The position numbers and the translations under genes are program-made. Source: SIG307 sp964545045 (lineage in GTDB: Bacteria > Bacillota > Clostridia > Lachnospirales > Lachnospiraceae). Taken from it: DNA of 64,000 nucleotides. Below are positions 44,387-53,962 of the stretch, one piece after another; position 1 is the first letter of the stretch, and each line of letters opens with the position of its first letter. The stretch covers positions 55,829 through 119,828 of the forward strand of contig CAZJEN010000004.1 in NCBI GenBank assembly GCA_964545045.1, in the 5' to 3' direction. Below the pieces are notes generated by a model. That model was not told the DNA's origin. It saw nothing but the letters and a program-made list of their open reading frames with translations, and made no database searches.

Positions 44387-45692
44387 TGACTTACTGAAAC
44401 TGGCATTTCGAAATCTCATGCGTCGGAAGGCGCGGACAGCTCTTACGATTATCGGTGTAGTAATCGGTACCATTTCCATTGTGGTGATGGTGTCTATCGG
44501 TATCGGCGTGAACCGGAGCTTTGATGAGATGATTATGCAAAGCGGCAGTATGACTATGGTGCGGGTGCAAAAGTACGGAGCGATTTTTGATGAAGAAGGA
44601 AATTATGTAGATTCCAAGGAACAGGTACTGGACGATTCCGTAGTGGAGCTGATTAAGGGAATTGAGCATGTAAAGGCGGTGTCTCCGGTTATCAATAAAT
44701 ACGTTCGGCTGACCAGCGGAAAATATGAAAGCGGTGTCAGCCTTTACGCTATGGATTGTGATGTGTTTGAAGCCTTTGAGTTCCCGGTGTTACAGTACGG
44801 AGAGTATCCGACGAAAGAGAATCCGTCTACCATTGTGCTGAGTCCGGAAAGTATGGAGTATTTTTATAGTTTCAGCGGCAACAGTTATCAGGAAAAAAGT
44901 ATCGACCCATTGACGGAAAAGGTCACCATGAAGTTTCAGGAGTATCAGACTCATCCGAGAAAAAAGGAATTTGAGCTGGACTTTACAAACGTTGCCATGA
45001 TGGAGCAAACAGACAACTACGAGTACAGCTATAATATTTACATGGACATCGATTATTTCAGGGAAATCTGGCAAAGGTATGCCAATACCCTGACATTAGA
45101 GGACAGAAAAAGAGCGGTGGCATCCATAGAGAGCTATGAAGAGATTCAGATAAATGTAGATAATATCGATAATGTAGCGTTGGTGCAGGAGGAAATCGAG
45201 GCACTGGGCTTTGCGGCGTACAGCGAGATGCAATATCTGGAGCCGTTAAAGGAAACGTCCAATATGCTACAGATGGTTTTGGGTGCCATCGGAAGTATTG
45301 CCATGATGGTTTCGGCTATTAATATTGCAAATACCATGGTGATGTCCATTTATGAGCGTACCAAGGAAATCGGTGTCATGAAGGTGTTGGGGTGTGTTGT
45401 AAAGGATATTAAACGGCAGTTTCTGCTGGAGGCGGGTTTGATTGGTCTGGCAGGCGGTGTTGTGGGTATATTAATCAGTTATGTTCTTTCGTATTTGATA
45501 AATAAATACGGTGCCGGGATTATGGGAGCCATTGTTGGTACCGGAACAGAAGGTAAATTGTCGGTGATTCCGTTCTGGCTTCCGTTTGCGGCAGCAGCCT
45601 TCGGTATGTTGGTGGGACTTTTGTCCGGATATTTCCCGGCAAGACGCGCTACGAAGATTCGTGCCATCGAGGCAATGAAAACAGAAGGATAA
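44376..45692 (+). CDS. MacB-type ABC transporter permease (FtsX-like)
   Basis: A 438-residue permease with one N-terminal span (RKARTALTIIGVVIGTISIVVM), a large extracytoplasmic MacB periplasmic-core-like domain, and three C-terminal spans of the FtsX domain (MMVSAINIANTMVMSIYERTKEIGVMKVLGC..., ending ARRATKIRAIEAMKTEG). It works with the ATPase at 41014 in type VII (MacB-like) mechanotransmission or export. The ATG at 44376 has AAGGAA 9 bases upstream. The TTG at 44367 is too close to it. Confidence 0.9.
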   Translation: MRISDLLKLAFRNLMRRKARTALTIIGVVIGTISIVVMVSIGIGVNRSFDEMIMQSGSMTMVRVQKYGAIFDEEGNYVDSKEQVLDDSVVELIKGIEHVKAVSPVINKYVRLTSGKYESGVSLYAMDCDVFEAFEFPVLQYGEYPTKENPSTIVLSPESMEYFYSFSGNSYQEKSIDPLTEKVTMKFQEYQTHPRKKEFELDFTNVAMMEQTDNYEYSYNIYMDIDYFREIWQRYANTLTLEDRKRAVASIESYEEIQINVDNIDNVALVQEEIEALGFAAYSEMQYLEPLKETSNMLQMVLGAIGSIAMMVSAINIANTMVMSIYERTKEIGVMKVLGCVVKDIKRQFLLEAGLIGLAGGVVGILISYVLSYLINKYGAGIMGAIVGTGTEGKLSVIPFWLPFAAAAFGMLVGLLSGYFPARRATKIRAIEAMKTEG

Positions 45693-45716
45693 TATACGGC
45701 AACTTCCTTTCCGAAC

Positions 45717-45745
45717 TTGCTTATTTTGCGAAAATATGGTATATT
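45717..45745 (+). promoter_or_regulatory. Promoter of the soluble HD-GYP gene
   Basis: TTGCTT, 17 bases, TATATT, 30 bases before the ATG. Confidence 0.65.
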
Positions 45746-45774
45746 TTTAGCAAGTACAGAAAGGAGGAAGAGTT

Positions 45775-46872
45775 ATGCGTCTTGTTTCCATTGACATGTT
45801 AACACCGGAGATGAAGATTGCAAGGGCCGTTTATAATCAGGGCGCTTTGATTCTTCCTGCCGGTCGAAGTAATGTATCGAGATATATTGCGAATCTTCGC
45901 AATATGGGTATCGAATACGTTTATGTAGAGGATAGTAAAAGTGCCGGAATTGAGATTCCGGATGCCATTGCGGAGCGTACCAGAACCAGTTGTAAGCAGC
46001 TTTTGCAAAGTGCTATGCAACAGTTTTCCATCACGGATAAGCTGGAGACCAAGGAACTGGAGAATTGCGTGAGCTCCGTTATTTCGGAAATTCTGAAAAC
46101 GCCTGATGTGCAGGTGAGTTTGAATGATATTGCGTCTACGGACGAGTATACCTATACCCATTCCGTCAGCACGATGGTGTATTCCCTGATGATTGCCAGA
46201 AAGCTGAATTACAGCGAGCAGAAGATGACGATGTTGGGAATGGGGACACTGCTTCATGATATCGGGAAGATGTTGATAGATCGTGAAGTTATGTTCAAAG
46301 AAGGTCAATTGACACAAAAGGAATACGAATATGTAAAGATGCATTCCTTATACGGTTATCAGGCGATGCGCCGTATCACTGCCGTGCCGGAGCAGGTGCG
46401 CCAGATAGCGTATATGCACCATGAGCGGTTGGACGGCAGCGGATACCCGCAAGGACTGCACGGCGAGGAATTGAATGAGTATGTACGTATTGTCTCTATT
46501 GCCGATGTTTACGATGCGCTGACCACGGACCGGTGTTACCGGAAAAAGTGGCCTGCCAATAAGGCGATGGATTTTTTGGTGGAGCGGAGCGGAAAGGAAT
46601 TTGATCCGGAATTGGTGGGGTTGTTTACCCAACAGCTGGCGGTATACCCGAACGGTTCGTTGGTGCGTTTGTCCAATCAGTTTTTGGGTATTGTTTCCGA
46701 GCAAAACCGCAGTATGCCGCTTCGGCCGTTTATACGTGTGATACAGGACCCGCAAGGGCGGGATATTACACCGTTTGAAGTGGATTTGATGAAAGAACTA
46801 AGTATTACGATTATTGAGTCTGAGCTTGAAATCAGCAGGAATAAACCGCCGATTTCACCGGATGAACTATAA
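45775..46872 (+). CDS. HD-GYP domain c-di-GMP phosphodiesterase
   Basis: A 365-residue soluble protein. An N-terminal ~110-residue DUF3391-like region precedes the HD-GYP domain (~125-300): HSVSTMVYSL, LLHDIGKM (the HD pair), HHERLDGSGYPQGL (the GYP region) and ADVYDALTTDR. It is predicted to hydrolyse c-di-GMP. AAAGGAGG precedes the ATG. Its 3' end overlaps the convergent subtilase gene by 6 bases, so no separate terminator exists. Confidence 0.93.
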   Translation: MRLVSIDMLTPEMKIARAVYNQGALILPAGRSNVSRYIANLRNMGIEYVYVEDSKSAGIEIPDAIAERTRTSCKQLLQSAMQQFSITDKLETKELENCVSSVISEILKTPDVQVSLNDIASTDEYTYTHSVSTMVYSLMIARKLNYSEQKMTMLGMGTLLHDIGKMLIDREVMFKEGQLTQKEYEYVKMHSLYGYQAMRRITAVPEQVRQIAYMHHERLDGSGYPQGLHGEELNEYVRIVSIADVYDALTTDRCYRKKWPANKAMDFLVERSGKEFDPELVGLFTQQLAVYPNGSLVRLSNQFLGIVSEQNRSMPLRPFIRVIQDPQGRDITPFEVDLMKELSITIIESELEISRNKPPISPDEL

Positions 46873-49068
46873 GCGAGGCGTTGCGGCCTCGCTTTTTTCT
46901 TCGATATGGATGGTACATTCTTTGGATAGGCCGCCGGAGGTGCGTACCGTTACGGTGACGGTGCCCGGTGCCAGGGCGGTTAGGGTGCCGTCCGGGGCTG
47001 CATAGAGCAATGTTTCGTCGCTGACTTCATAGGAAATGAAGTCGGTAGAAGCAAACGGGAGCAAAAGCGGAACCAGACGGAACTGCTCTCCTGTCTGAAG
47101 GGAGCGTTCCAAGGTGTTTAAAAACAAACGCTCGGCAGACTGTTGTTTTACCTCAATTACCGAGAGGGTTGTGTTTCCGCGATAATCGGCAGCATATAGC
47201 GTATGGGTGCTGTCGGCTTCCGCAATAAAGCTGCAGTCATCGGTCAGAGGCAGGTTCTGTCCTCCGGCCAGGAAGAATCCAATTGGCGGAGTACCTTCCG
47301 CATAACGGAGACGTTTTATACCGCTGGCAGGATCCTCGGCAAAGACGAATACGGTGTAGGTGCCGTCCGGATTTTCCTTATAGGAAGTGGACAGGACAGG
47401 AGGCGTATTATCGTCTAATACGGAATAAACGAGGGTATTTTCGTTACCTGCGTAGTCGCTGATGTAAAAGGTGTAGGTGCCTGACTTGTGAAAGGCTACG
47501 GTTGAATCGGTGATGCTTTGGCCGACGGTGCCCTTTGCAAAATAGGATGCATCCAAGTCTCCAGCAGCATAACGCAGGGTACGGATACCGCTGCCGCCTA
47601 AGTCTTCGGTTTTCAGAGCGACCAAAAGCTCGGTTTCGTTATATTGTGTTTCTGCCCGGAGTGTCGGGGCGGTAGTGTCGTTGACAAGGGAATCCAACGC
47701 TGCAACTACCTGTGCTGCATCCGGGATGCCGGCGTAACGGACATAACCGGTAAGGGAACTAAGCGGTTTTAAGGTTTGAAGTACAATCTCTTTGATGTTT
47801 TGCGGGTACGGGGCTTCTCCGTGGGCATACAACAGGGCACAAATACCGGAAACTACCGGTGCGGCCATGGAGGTGCCGGACATGTAGCGGTAGCTCCCTC
47901 CTACAATAGTGCTGTAGATATCCTGTCCCGGAGCGGCGATGTCAACGGTGGAAACACCGTAGTTGGAGTCTGAAGCCAGTACGCCGGACTGAGTGACATA
48001 AGCCACGGAAATCATGTTGTCCAACATATAAGAGGACGGATAAAGGGGAGCGGAATTGTTGTTGTTGCCGGAGTTGCCGGCTGCCACAACAAACAGCATA
48101 TGAGACTCCCGCATTACGGTTTCCAGGGCTTCGCTGTAAACAGGAGTTCCCCAACTCATGTTACAAATATCGGCACCGGCGGCTTCGGCGTATTTGATAG
48201 CCTTTACGGCATCGGCTACGGAGCCGGAATTTTTTTCACCACCGTGAATTTTAAGCGGGAGAACACGGATATCAATCCCTGCTGCGACTCCGTAAATGTC
48301 TTGAGAGGCAGCAATAATGCCGGCGCAGTGTGTGCCGTGGTTGTCGTTATCCATCGGGTCCGCACTGAGATGTCCGAGGGTGGACAGCTCGTAATGGCAG
48401 ACCGTATTGTCGTTATGATAAAAATCCCATCCGAAAATATCATCGATGTAACCGTTACCGTCGTCATCGATTCCGTTGTCCGGGACTTCGTTTTCGTTGG
48501 TCCAGATGCGGTCGGCTAAGGCCGGGTGGGAAACATCCACGCCGGTATCGATGATGGCCACTGTTACGGGACGGGCAGGCTGTCGGTCGGCTAAAAGTTC
48601 ATAGGCTTCCGGCAGATTGATGTCAATGTCCGGTTCGGCGGTACGATGAATCGGAATGTCCTGAATATAATAAATGTAGTTACCTGTGTTGTGAAGTGCC
48701 CATTGTGTGTTAAAAAATTCCGCATCATCCGGGGAAGCGCATAACACTGTGTCGTAATTCGGCTCGGCAATCCGCACATTCGAATCGGCATTTAACAGTT
48801 CCAGTTGAGAAGAAAGCTGCTTCGGTGAGCGGCTTTGACACAGGGTGAAATTGTCCGTGTGTTCCAACGGAACCAGGTCCGGACATAAAGCAGACAGACG
48901 GAGGGCGGCCTCTTCTTCCGAAAGGGCATCTTCCCATAAGATAATCAGTTCGCAGTCAGCAGAAAAAACACTGTCTCTTGGCGTCGTTCCCGAAAGAAAC
49001 AAAAACGACAGCGAAAGAAACAGTGCCGGTATCAGTTTATGTAAATGTAGTTTGAGAAACCTACCCAT
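46867..49068 (-). CDS. Secreted subtilisin-like protease with Ig-like C-terminal domains
   Basis: A 733-residue S8 protease. A signal/anchor sequence (KLIPALFLSLSFLFLSGTTP) is followed by an inhibitor-like prodomain (~40-110) and the catalytic domain with all three residues: Asp in AIIDTGVD, His in NDNHGTHCAG and Ser in SGTSMAAPVV, plus the oxyanion Asn in AAGNSG. The C-terminal ~250 residues carry beta-rich repeats (PTLRAETQY.., PPVLSTSYKENPDG..) and a Big_2-like end (SYEVSDETLLYAAPDGTLTALA). It should be active outside the cell. The convergent HD-GYP gene overlaps its end. Confidence 0.88.
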   Translation of the reverse strand: MGRFLKLHLHKLIPALFLSLSFLFLSGTTPRDSVFSADCELIILWEDALSEEEAALRLSALCPDLVPLEHTDNFTLCQSRSPKQLSSQLELLNADSNVRIAEPNYDTVLCASPDDAEFFNTQWALHNTGNYIYYIQDIPIHRTAEPDIDINLPEAYELLADRQPARPVTVAIIDTGVDVSHPALADRIWTNENEVPDNGIDDDGNGYIDDIFGWDFYHNDNTVCHYELSTLGHLSADPMDNDNHGTHCAGIIAASQDIYGVAAGIDIRVLPLKIHGGEKNSGSVADAVKAIKYAEAAGADICNMSWGTPVYSEALETVMRESHMLFVVAAGNSGNNNNSAPLYPSSYMLDNMISVAYVTQSGVLASDSNYGVSTVDIAAPGQDIYSTIVGGSYRYMSGTSMAAPVVSGICALLYAHGEAPYPQNIKEIVLQTLKPLSSLTGYVRYAGIPDAAQVVAALDSLVNDTTAPTLRAETQYNETELLVALKTEDLGGSGIRTLRYAAGDLDASYFAKGTVGQSITDSTVAFHKSGTYTFYISDYAGNENTLVYSVLDDNTPPVLSTSYKENPDGTYTVFVFAEDPASGIKRLRYAEGTPPIGFFLAGGQNLPLTDDCSFIAEADSTHTLYAADYRGNTTLSVIEVKQQSAERLFLNTLERSLQTGEQFRLVPLLLPFASTDFISYEVSDETLLYAAPDGTLTALAPGTVTVTVRTSGGLSKECTIHIEEKSEAATPRL

Positions 49069-49166
49069 AACCAGCCTCTTTCTAAATATCCTACGGTTGC
49101 AGGTTTTAGATTATCGTGAGAAAGTGGCAGTTATGTGGCAAAAAGGTTACAGAATGCTTAAAAGGA

Positions 49167-50450
49167 TTAGCAGTAATTGTTAAAAAGCATACCGCTGTAG
49201 ATGGAGGTGGTATACGGACTGGTACGCTCGCTTAATGGGGTACGCGGGTCCGGGTAAGCTACCAGCTTTTTGTCTACATAACGCATCGGATTTAAGATAA
49301 TGGACTCCAGGCGGTTGTCCAGTGCCTTTAAAAAGGAGGAATCCTTTCGTAATACGGCCTCTGCATCGCCGGAAGCGGCGGCCTGATTTACCTTCTCCGG
49401 GTCCAGGGTAAGGTATCCGTCCTCGTCGGCGGTAATGCCGATGGAGCTTAAGGAAGAATAGTGAGAGGCAACCAGGTGGGAAAGTCCTCGCAATAAAAAG
49501 GCGGAGCTTTTGTTTTCCTGTACGGTGGATTTGCCGGCCTGCACCAAACGATTGTAGGTGACGGTAAACTCTTCCAGTGCATCGTAAACCGCAGTACGGT
49601 CCGGAATCGGACGTACGGTAACCGGGGAATCGGTTACGGAGCGGAAGTTGAGCAACAGGGTATTGTTATAGGAAACCGTATTTTCCGGAGCTTCATAGGA
49701 AACACCATCTACGGTATAGCGGGCATTTTGTGCAGGAGAAGCCAGGTGATTCAGACCGAACACTTCTGCCAAGCCTGCCTCTGCGCCTTCCGGCTTTTCG
49801 GTATCTGTGATAGAGAAGGAACTCTTTCCGTAAATACCGGTCTGCTTGGCGGAAATCTCCAAGCGGCTGATGCCAAGCTCCTTGTGTAAGGCAACCTGCG
49901 CTTCAAGGCCGATGCCTGTTTTGTTGATAAAGTCCGCCAGCTTGCTTTGTAAATCAAAGGAGGAGGAATCCGGGGCAACGTTGAAACGGAAGGAATACTG
50001 TTCCGTATCGAAGGCAACGGTAAAACTGTAGCCTCCCGGCGATAACGGCGCTTTCTCCGCAGGGAGAAGGAAACCGGTGTTGCGCTGACCGGAAGCCAGA
50101 GATGAAACCTCCACATCATAATGGGCATTTTCCGGAAACTCCGACAGTTCCATACGATGCAACAAGGAAGCCTGCACCGAATCCGGATGTTCGGAATGAA
50201 TACCGGCATTGTGCAACAGCGGGGTATCCTGCAGGGTACGATTCACGTCCTTTAAAGCCAGGGCACTTTCTTTGATGGAAAGTGCACATTGTTGCTTGCT
50301 TTCGGAAAGGTCTATTTTGTAAAGGGGTTCGGAGGCCGACATTTTCACGATATTTTTGTAGATATCGCGAAGCTCACGCCGTTTGTGGGTAGAATAACGG
50401 GGACTACGGGAAACGTAATCCTGCACATAATAATTATACACATTCAACAT
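49167..50450 (-). CDS. FliD-like (flagellar cap-type) protein, orphan
   Basis: A 427-residue protein. The C-terminal third resembles the FliD C-terminal region (YNRLVQAGKSTVQENKSSAF, then SIGITADEDGYLTLDPEKVNQA), and the middle part (GGYSFTVAFDTEQYSFRF..DLQSKLADFINKTGIGLEAQV) resembles the FliD/hook-associated family. No flagellar genes lie nearby, and the N-terminal MLNVYNYYVQDYVSRSPRYS is unlike FliD. It could be a FliD-derived or secreted protein. The ATG at 50450 has AAGGAGG 8 bases upstream and is preferred over a start 10 codons earlier. Confidence 0.5.
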   Translation of the reverse strand: MLNVYNYYVQDYVSRSPRYSTHKRRELRDIYKNIVKMSASEPLYKIDLSESKQQCALSIKESALALKDVNRTLQDTPLLHNAGIHSEHPDSVQASLLHRMELSEFPENAHYDVEVSSLASGQRNTGFLLPAEKAPLSPGGYSFTVAFDTEQYSFRFNVAPDSSSFDLQSKLADFINKTGIGLEAQVALHKELGISRLEISAKQTGIYGKSSFSITDTEKPEGAEAGLAEVFGLNHLASPAQNARYTVDGVSYEAPENTVSYNNTLLLNFRSVTDSPVTVRPIPDRTAVYDALEEFTVTYNRLVQAGKSTVQENKSSAFLLRGLSHLVASHYSSLSSIGITADEDGYLTLDPEKVNQAAASGDAEAVLRKDSSFLKALDNRLESIILNPMRYVDKKLVAYPDPRTPLSERTSPYTTSIYSGMLFNNYC

Positions 50451-50578
50451 AAGCAAGCCTCCTTTCTCACTTAGTCTCAAAAGAGCATAGAAATCAATAA
50501 AAAACTAGGATACACCGGGCATCCTGCCAAGGGTGTCGGGAAAGTGTTATTTACAAAAAACGACAATTCCCCATATAT

Positions 50579-50608
50579 ATTATACACCCGCATGAGAAAA
50601 CTTGTAAA
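50579..50608 (-). promoter_or_regulatory. Promoter of the FliD-like gene
   Basis: Minus strand TTTACA (50608-50603), 18 bases, TATAAT (50584-50579). Confidence 0.6.
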
Positions 50609-50636
50609 GTATTTTTTGGGAAAATTCGGCTAAGCC

Positions 50637-50665
50637 TTGAAAAAAATGGGTATTATCAGTATAAT
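50637..50665 (+). promoter_or_regulatory. Promoter of asnB
   Basis: TTGAAA, 17 bases, TATAAT, 32 bases before the ATG. Confidence 0.8.
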
Positions 50666-50696
50666 GATGATATTGTAACAAAGGGAGGGCAACACA

Positions 50697-52535
50697 ATGT
50701 GTGGATTCGCCGGATATGTTGATTATAAAAGAGCAGAGGCTCATAGGGAAGAGCTGCGGAAGATGACGGAGGTCATTATTCACCGCGGTCCGGACTCCGA
50801 GGGCTATTATGAAGATGATGCGGTGGGTTTAGGCTTCCGCAGACTTAGTATTATCGGTATCGAAAACGGCCGGCAGCCGATTTTAAACGAAGACAGCAGT
50901 ATGGTTCTGACCTTTAACGGTGAGATTTATAATTATGCGGGCATTCGGGAGGAGTTGCGTACAAAGGGGCATATTTTTACCACGGACAGTGATTCTGAGG
51001 TCATTTTGCATGGTTTTGAGGAGTATGGGCAGGATATTCTGAAGAAGCTCCGCGGTATGTATTGCTTTGTGGTATGGGATGTTAAAAAGAAATGTATGTT
51101 TGCGGCAAGAGACGGTTTCGGAATTAAACCGTTCTATTATACGGAGCCCAACGGGGACGAGCTGGTTTTCGGTTCGGAGATTAAGTCTATTTTGCAGCAT
51201 TCTTCCGTAAAGAAGGAGTTGAACGAAGAGGCGATTTACAGCTATCTTTCCTTCCAATTTTCCGCACGGAGCGAGAGCTTCTTTAAAGGAATCTTTGAAT
51301 TGCCTCCGGGACATTTTCTTACCTATTCCAAGGAAGAAGGCGTTTGCGTGAAAGAATACTGGGATCCGAAGTTCGATACGGACGAGAGTCTTACCTTAGA
51401 GGAAGCGGTAAAGAAGATTGAGGACGTATTTGATGATTCTGTAAAGGTGCATCTGACGGCCGATACGGAGGTGGGCAGCTTCCTTTCCGGCGGTATCGAT
51501 TCCAGCTATGTGGTAAGTACCGCAAAGTGTCCGAAGACCTTTACCGTAGGCTTTTCCGACGGTGGTTACAGTGAGATTGCCTATGCAAAGGAGCTGGCGG
51601 AGATTCTCGGAGTGGAGAACCATAGCAAGGTTATTACCCCGGAGGAGTATTGGGATGCCATTCCGAAGGTGCAGTATCATATGGATGAGCCGGTGGCGGA
51701 CCCGTCGGCGGTTGCATTGTTTTTCGTGAGCCAGTTGGCAAGCAAATATGTAAAGGTAGTATGCTCCGGTGAGGGTGCGGACGAGCTGTTCGGCGGTTAT
51801 AACGTATATCAGACCGTGATTGCGAATCGGGCCATGGATTGGATGCCGAAGCCGCTTCGCGCAGCTCTGGCGAAGGTAATGAAGTGTATTCCGTTCCGCT
51901 TTAAAGGCAAGGAGTATCTGATTCGTACCGGTACGCCGTTATCCCAGCGTTATATCGGAAATGCGTATATTTTCAGAGAAAAGGAAATTGACCGTTTGCT
52001 TGTAAAGCCGACCGGCAAGATGACCACGGCGGAGCTTACGGCACCGTATTATGAGCGTGCCAAGGATTTGGACGATGTACAGAAGATGCAGTATATCGAT
52101 ATGAAGTTCTGGCTCAGAGGAGATATTCTCCGTAAGGCGGACCGTATGAGTATGGCCCATTCTTTAGAGCTTCGTGTGCCGTTCCTTGATTATGAAGTAA
52201 TGAAAGTGGCGGGCACCATTCCGCTGTCCTTAAAGGTAGATAAGAATACCACGAAGAAGGCTCTGCGTCTGGCAGCGCTTAAGAATACACCAAAGGCCTC
52301 CACTGAGCGTAAGAAGCTGGGCTTCCCGGTGCCGATTCGTGTATGGCTTCGTGAGGAGCAGTATTATAACCGTGTGAAGGAAGTACTCCTTCGCCCGTAT
52401 ATGACCAAGCTTTTTAAAGAAAAGGAGATGCTGGCGCTTTTGGATACCCATTATGCCGGCAAGAAGGATTATTCCAGAAAGATTTGGTGTCTGTACTGTT
52501 TCGGACTGTGGTATGCAGAGTATTTTAAAGACTAA
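50697..52535 (+). CDS. asnB: Asparagine synthetase (glutamine-hydrolysing)
   Basis: A 612-residue enzyme. The N-terminal glutaminase domain begins with catalytic Cys2 (MCGFAGYVDYK) and contains IIHRGPDSEG and FNGEIYNY. The synthetase domain carries the PP-loop SFLSGGIDSSYV and CSGEGADELFGGY. It makes asparagine from aspartate, ATP and glutamine; some paralogues amidate cell-wall precursors, but nothing here points to that. AGGGAGG precedes the ATG. Monocistronic between its own promoter and terminator. Confidence 0.95.
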   Translation: MCGFAGYVDYKRAEAHREELRKMTEVIIHRGPDSEGYYEDDAVGLGFRRLSIIGIENGRQPILNEDSSMVLTFNGEIYNYAGIREELRTKGHIFTTDSDSEVILHGFEEYGQDILKKLRGMYCFVVWDVKKKCMFAARDGFGIKPFYYTEPNGDELVFGSEIKSILQHSSVKKELNEEAIYSYLSFQFSARSESFFKGIFELPPGHFLTYSKEEGVCVKEYWDPKFDTDESLTLEEAVKKIEDVFDDSVKVHLTADTEVGSFLSGGIDSSYVVSTAKCPKTFTVGFSDGGYSEIAYAKELAEILGVENHSKVITPEEYWDAIPKVQYHMDEPVADPSAVALFFVSQLASKYVKVVCSGEGADELFGGYNVYQTVIANRAMDWMPKPLRAALAKVMKCIPFRFKGKEYLIRTGTPLSQRYIGNAYIFREKEIDRLLVKPTGKMTTAELTAPYYERAKDLDDVQKMQYIDMKFWLRGDILRKADRMSMAHSLELRVPFLDYEVMKVAGTIPLSLKVDKNTTKKALRLAALKNTPKASTERKKLGFPVPIRVWLREEQYYNRVKEVLLRPYMTKLFKEKEMLALLDTHYAGKKDYSRKIWCLYCFGLWYAEYFKD

Positions 52536-52540
52536 AACAG

Positions 52541-52566
52541 AGGGGGATGCGAGTCCCCCTTTTTTC
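52541..52566 (+). terminator. Terminator of asnB
   Basis: AGGGGGA/TCCCCCT stem with a 6-base loop, then six Ts. Confidence 0.88.
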
Positions 52567-52574
52567 GTTTTTAT

Positions 52575-52604
52575 TTGCTTTATTTCCCTTTGATATGGTA
52601 TAAT
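52575..52604 (+). promoter_or_regulatory. Promoter of the ExbB/ExbD-like cluster
   Basis: TTGCTT, 18 bases, TATAAT with a preceding TG. Confidence 0.65.
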
Positions 52605-52655
52605 TATTTTATGGGTCGGTGAGTCAATTTACCAATGAGACAGGGGGCGATTCGG

Positions 52656-53189
52656 ATGGGCGAAGTTGTGGGTATTTTTCTCGACAATATATTGGGCTTT
52701 GACGGTTTGATTCTACTGGCGGCCTTATGTAACGTATTTGCTTTTTTGAATACGCGGAATAAGACCAACCGGGTTTACTATCATTTCAATGCCCAGGACA
52801 AGTTGGTGAACCTTTCGGAGGATGTACAGAAGGCCATAAAGGGAACTGCAAAGGCAGAACGGAAAAAACTGACGGTAAACGAACTGTTGGAGTACCGTGA
52901 GCAGATGAATCGCAGCTATGCGTTTTATTGTAACTTTACGACCATGTTTCCTCTTCTCGGGATGTTAGGTACCGTTATCTCTTTGATTCCGATGGTAAAT
53001 TTGATCGGAACCGAAACTACGGGAGCGTTTTTTGCGGCGCTGACCTCTACCTTTTGGGGAATTGTGGCAGCACTGGTATTTAAGTTTCTGGATTCTTTTT
53101 TATCTTATAAAATAGAAGATAACGAAAAGCACATGGAGTATTTGTTAAACCCGGGGAAACGGGAAAAACAGGAGAGCGATAATACATGA
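52656..53189 (+). CDS. MotA/TolQ/ExbB-like proton channel protein
   Basis: A 177-residue membrane protein. One N-terminal span (FDGLILLAALCNVFAFLNTR), a cytoplasmic loop, then two spans around FPLLGMLGTVISLIPMVNLIG and GAFFAALTSTFWGIVAALVFKFLD. The LGMLGTV..F..TSTFWGIVAAL pattern is the MotA/ExbB signature. It should form the ion channel ring of a 5:2-type motor with the ExbD-like gene that overlaps its stop by 4 bases. The ATG at 52656 follows AGGGGG by 10 bases; an ATG at 52635 lacks a site. Confidence 0.85.
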   Translation: MGEVVGIFLDNILGFDGLILLAALCNVFAFLNTRNKTNRVYYHFNAQDKLVNLSEDVQKAIKGTAKAERKKLTVNELLEYREQMNRSYAFYCNFTTMFPLLGMLGTVISLIPMVNLIGTETTGAFFAALTSTFWGIVAALVFKFLDSFLSYKIEDNEKHMEYLLNPGKREKQESDNT

Positions 53190-53950
53190 AAAAAAGAGAA
53201 CTGATTCTTGATTTCACTTCTTTGCTGGATGTCATTATGATTCTTCTGTTTATCATTATCAGTAATATGAATCTGGCATCCGTAAATGCCAATGCGGAAG
53301 CAAGGGCAGAGACAGAAGCGGTACAGAGTGCACTGGCGGAGGAGCAGGCGGAATCGAAAGCGGCAGCGGATAGAATCAAAGAGCTGGAAGCAATGCTTGC
53401 GGAATTGGAACAAAGAGCAGAGGAACTGCAGCAGGCAAACGCCGATACGGAGTTGGAGCTTAAGGTGCTTTTGGAAAACCATGCGGCACTTTTGGAGGAG
53501 TACGATTATCTGAAGATTATTACGGATTTTGATGCAAGCGATACCTCAGCCTACGGGCAGGTGATTGAACGGATGACGAAGGTGCTGTTGCTGTGCGATA
53601 CCGGACAAAATCCGGAGACGGGAAATACGGAAGTGACGGTAGGGATTTATCGGACTTCCGGAAAGCAGGAGGAAAAGTCTTACGTCACTTCGGTGGTATT
53701 TGTCCATGATTTCTCTTTGACAAGACAAGAACGGGAGGAGCTGGCGGCACGTCAGGTGACAGAACTGACAAAGGCGTTGTCCGGTGCACTGCGTGAGCAC
53801 TCGGAGGAAGTGATCTGGTGTTCCGTACAGTACGCCTACGACGATGAGAATTTTTCCCAGTCGGATTTGGAGATTATTGATGAAGCAATCAGGAATTTGG
53901 AGCGAAGTTTTTCCAAAACCTGTTTTATGGAGAAGATAAAAATATACTAA
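53186..53950 (+). CDS. ExbD/MotB-like protein with coiled coil
   Basis: A 254-residue protein. The N-terminal span (LDFTSLLDVIMILLFIIISN) carries the Asp expected in ExbD/TolR/MotB ion-path helices (LLDVIMILL). A ~70-residue coiled coil (Ala/Glu/Gln-rich, ~35-105) leads to an extracytoplasmic domain (~110-254) with no named family. The typical ExbD periplasmic domain is missing here but resembles the next gene. It overlaps the ExbB-like gene and is 12 bases ahead of the third gene. Confidence 0.7.
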   Translation: MKKRELILDFTSLLDVIMILLFIIISNMNLASVNANAEARAETEAVQSALAEEQAESKAAADRIKELEAMLAELEQRAEELQQANADTELELKVLLENHAALLEEYDYLKIITDFDASDTSAYGQVIERMTKVLLLCDTGQNPETGNTEVTVGIYRTSGKQEEKSYVTSVVFVHDFSLTRQEREELAARQVTELTKALSGALREHSEEVIWCSVQYAYDDENFSQSDLEIIDEAIRNLERSFSKTCFMEKIKIY

Positions 53951-53962
53951 GGAGGCAGTACG

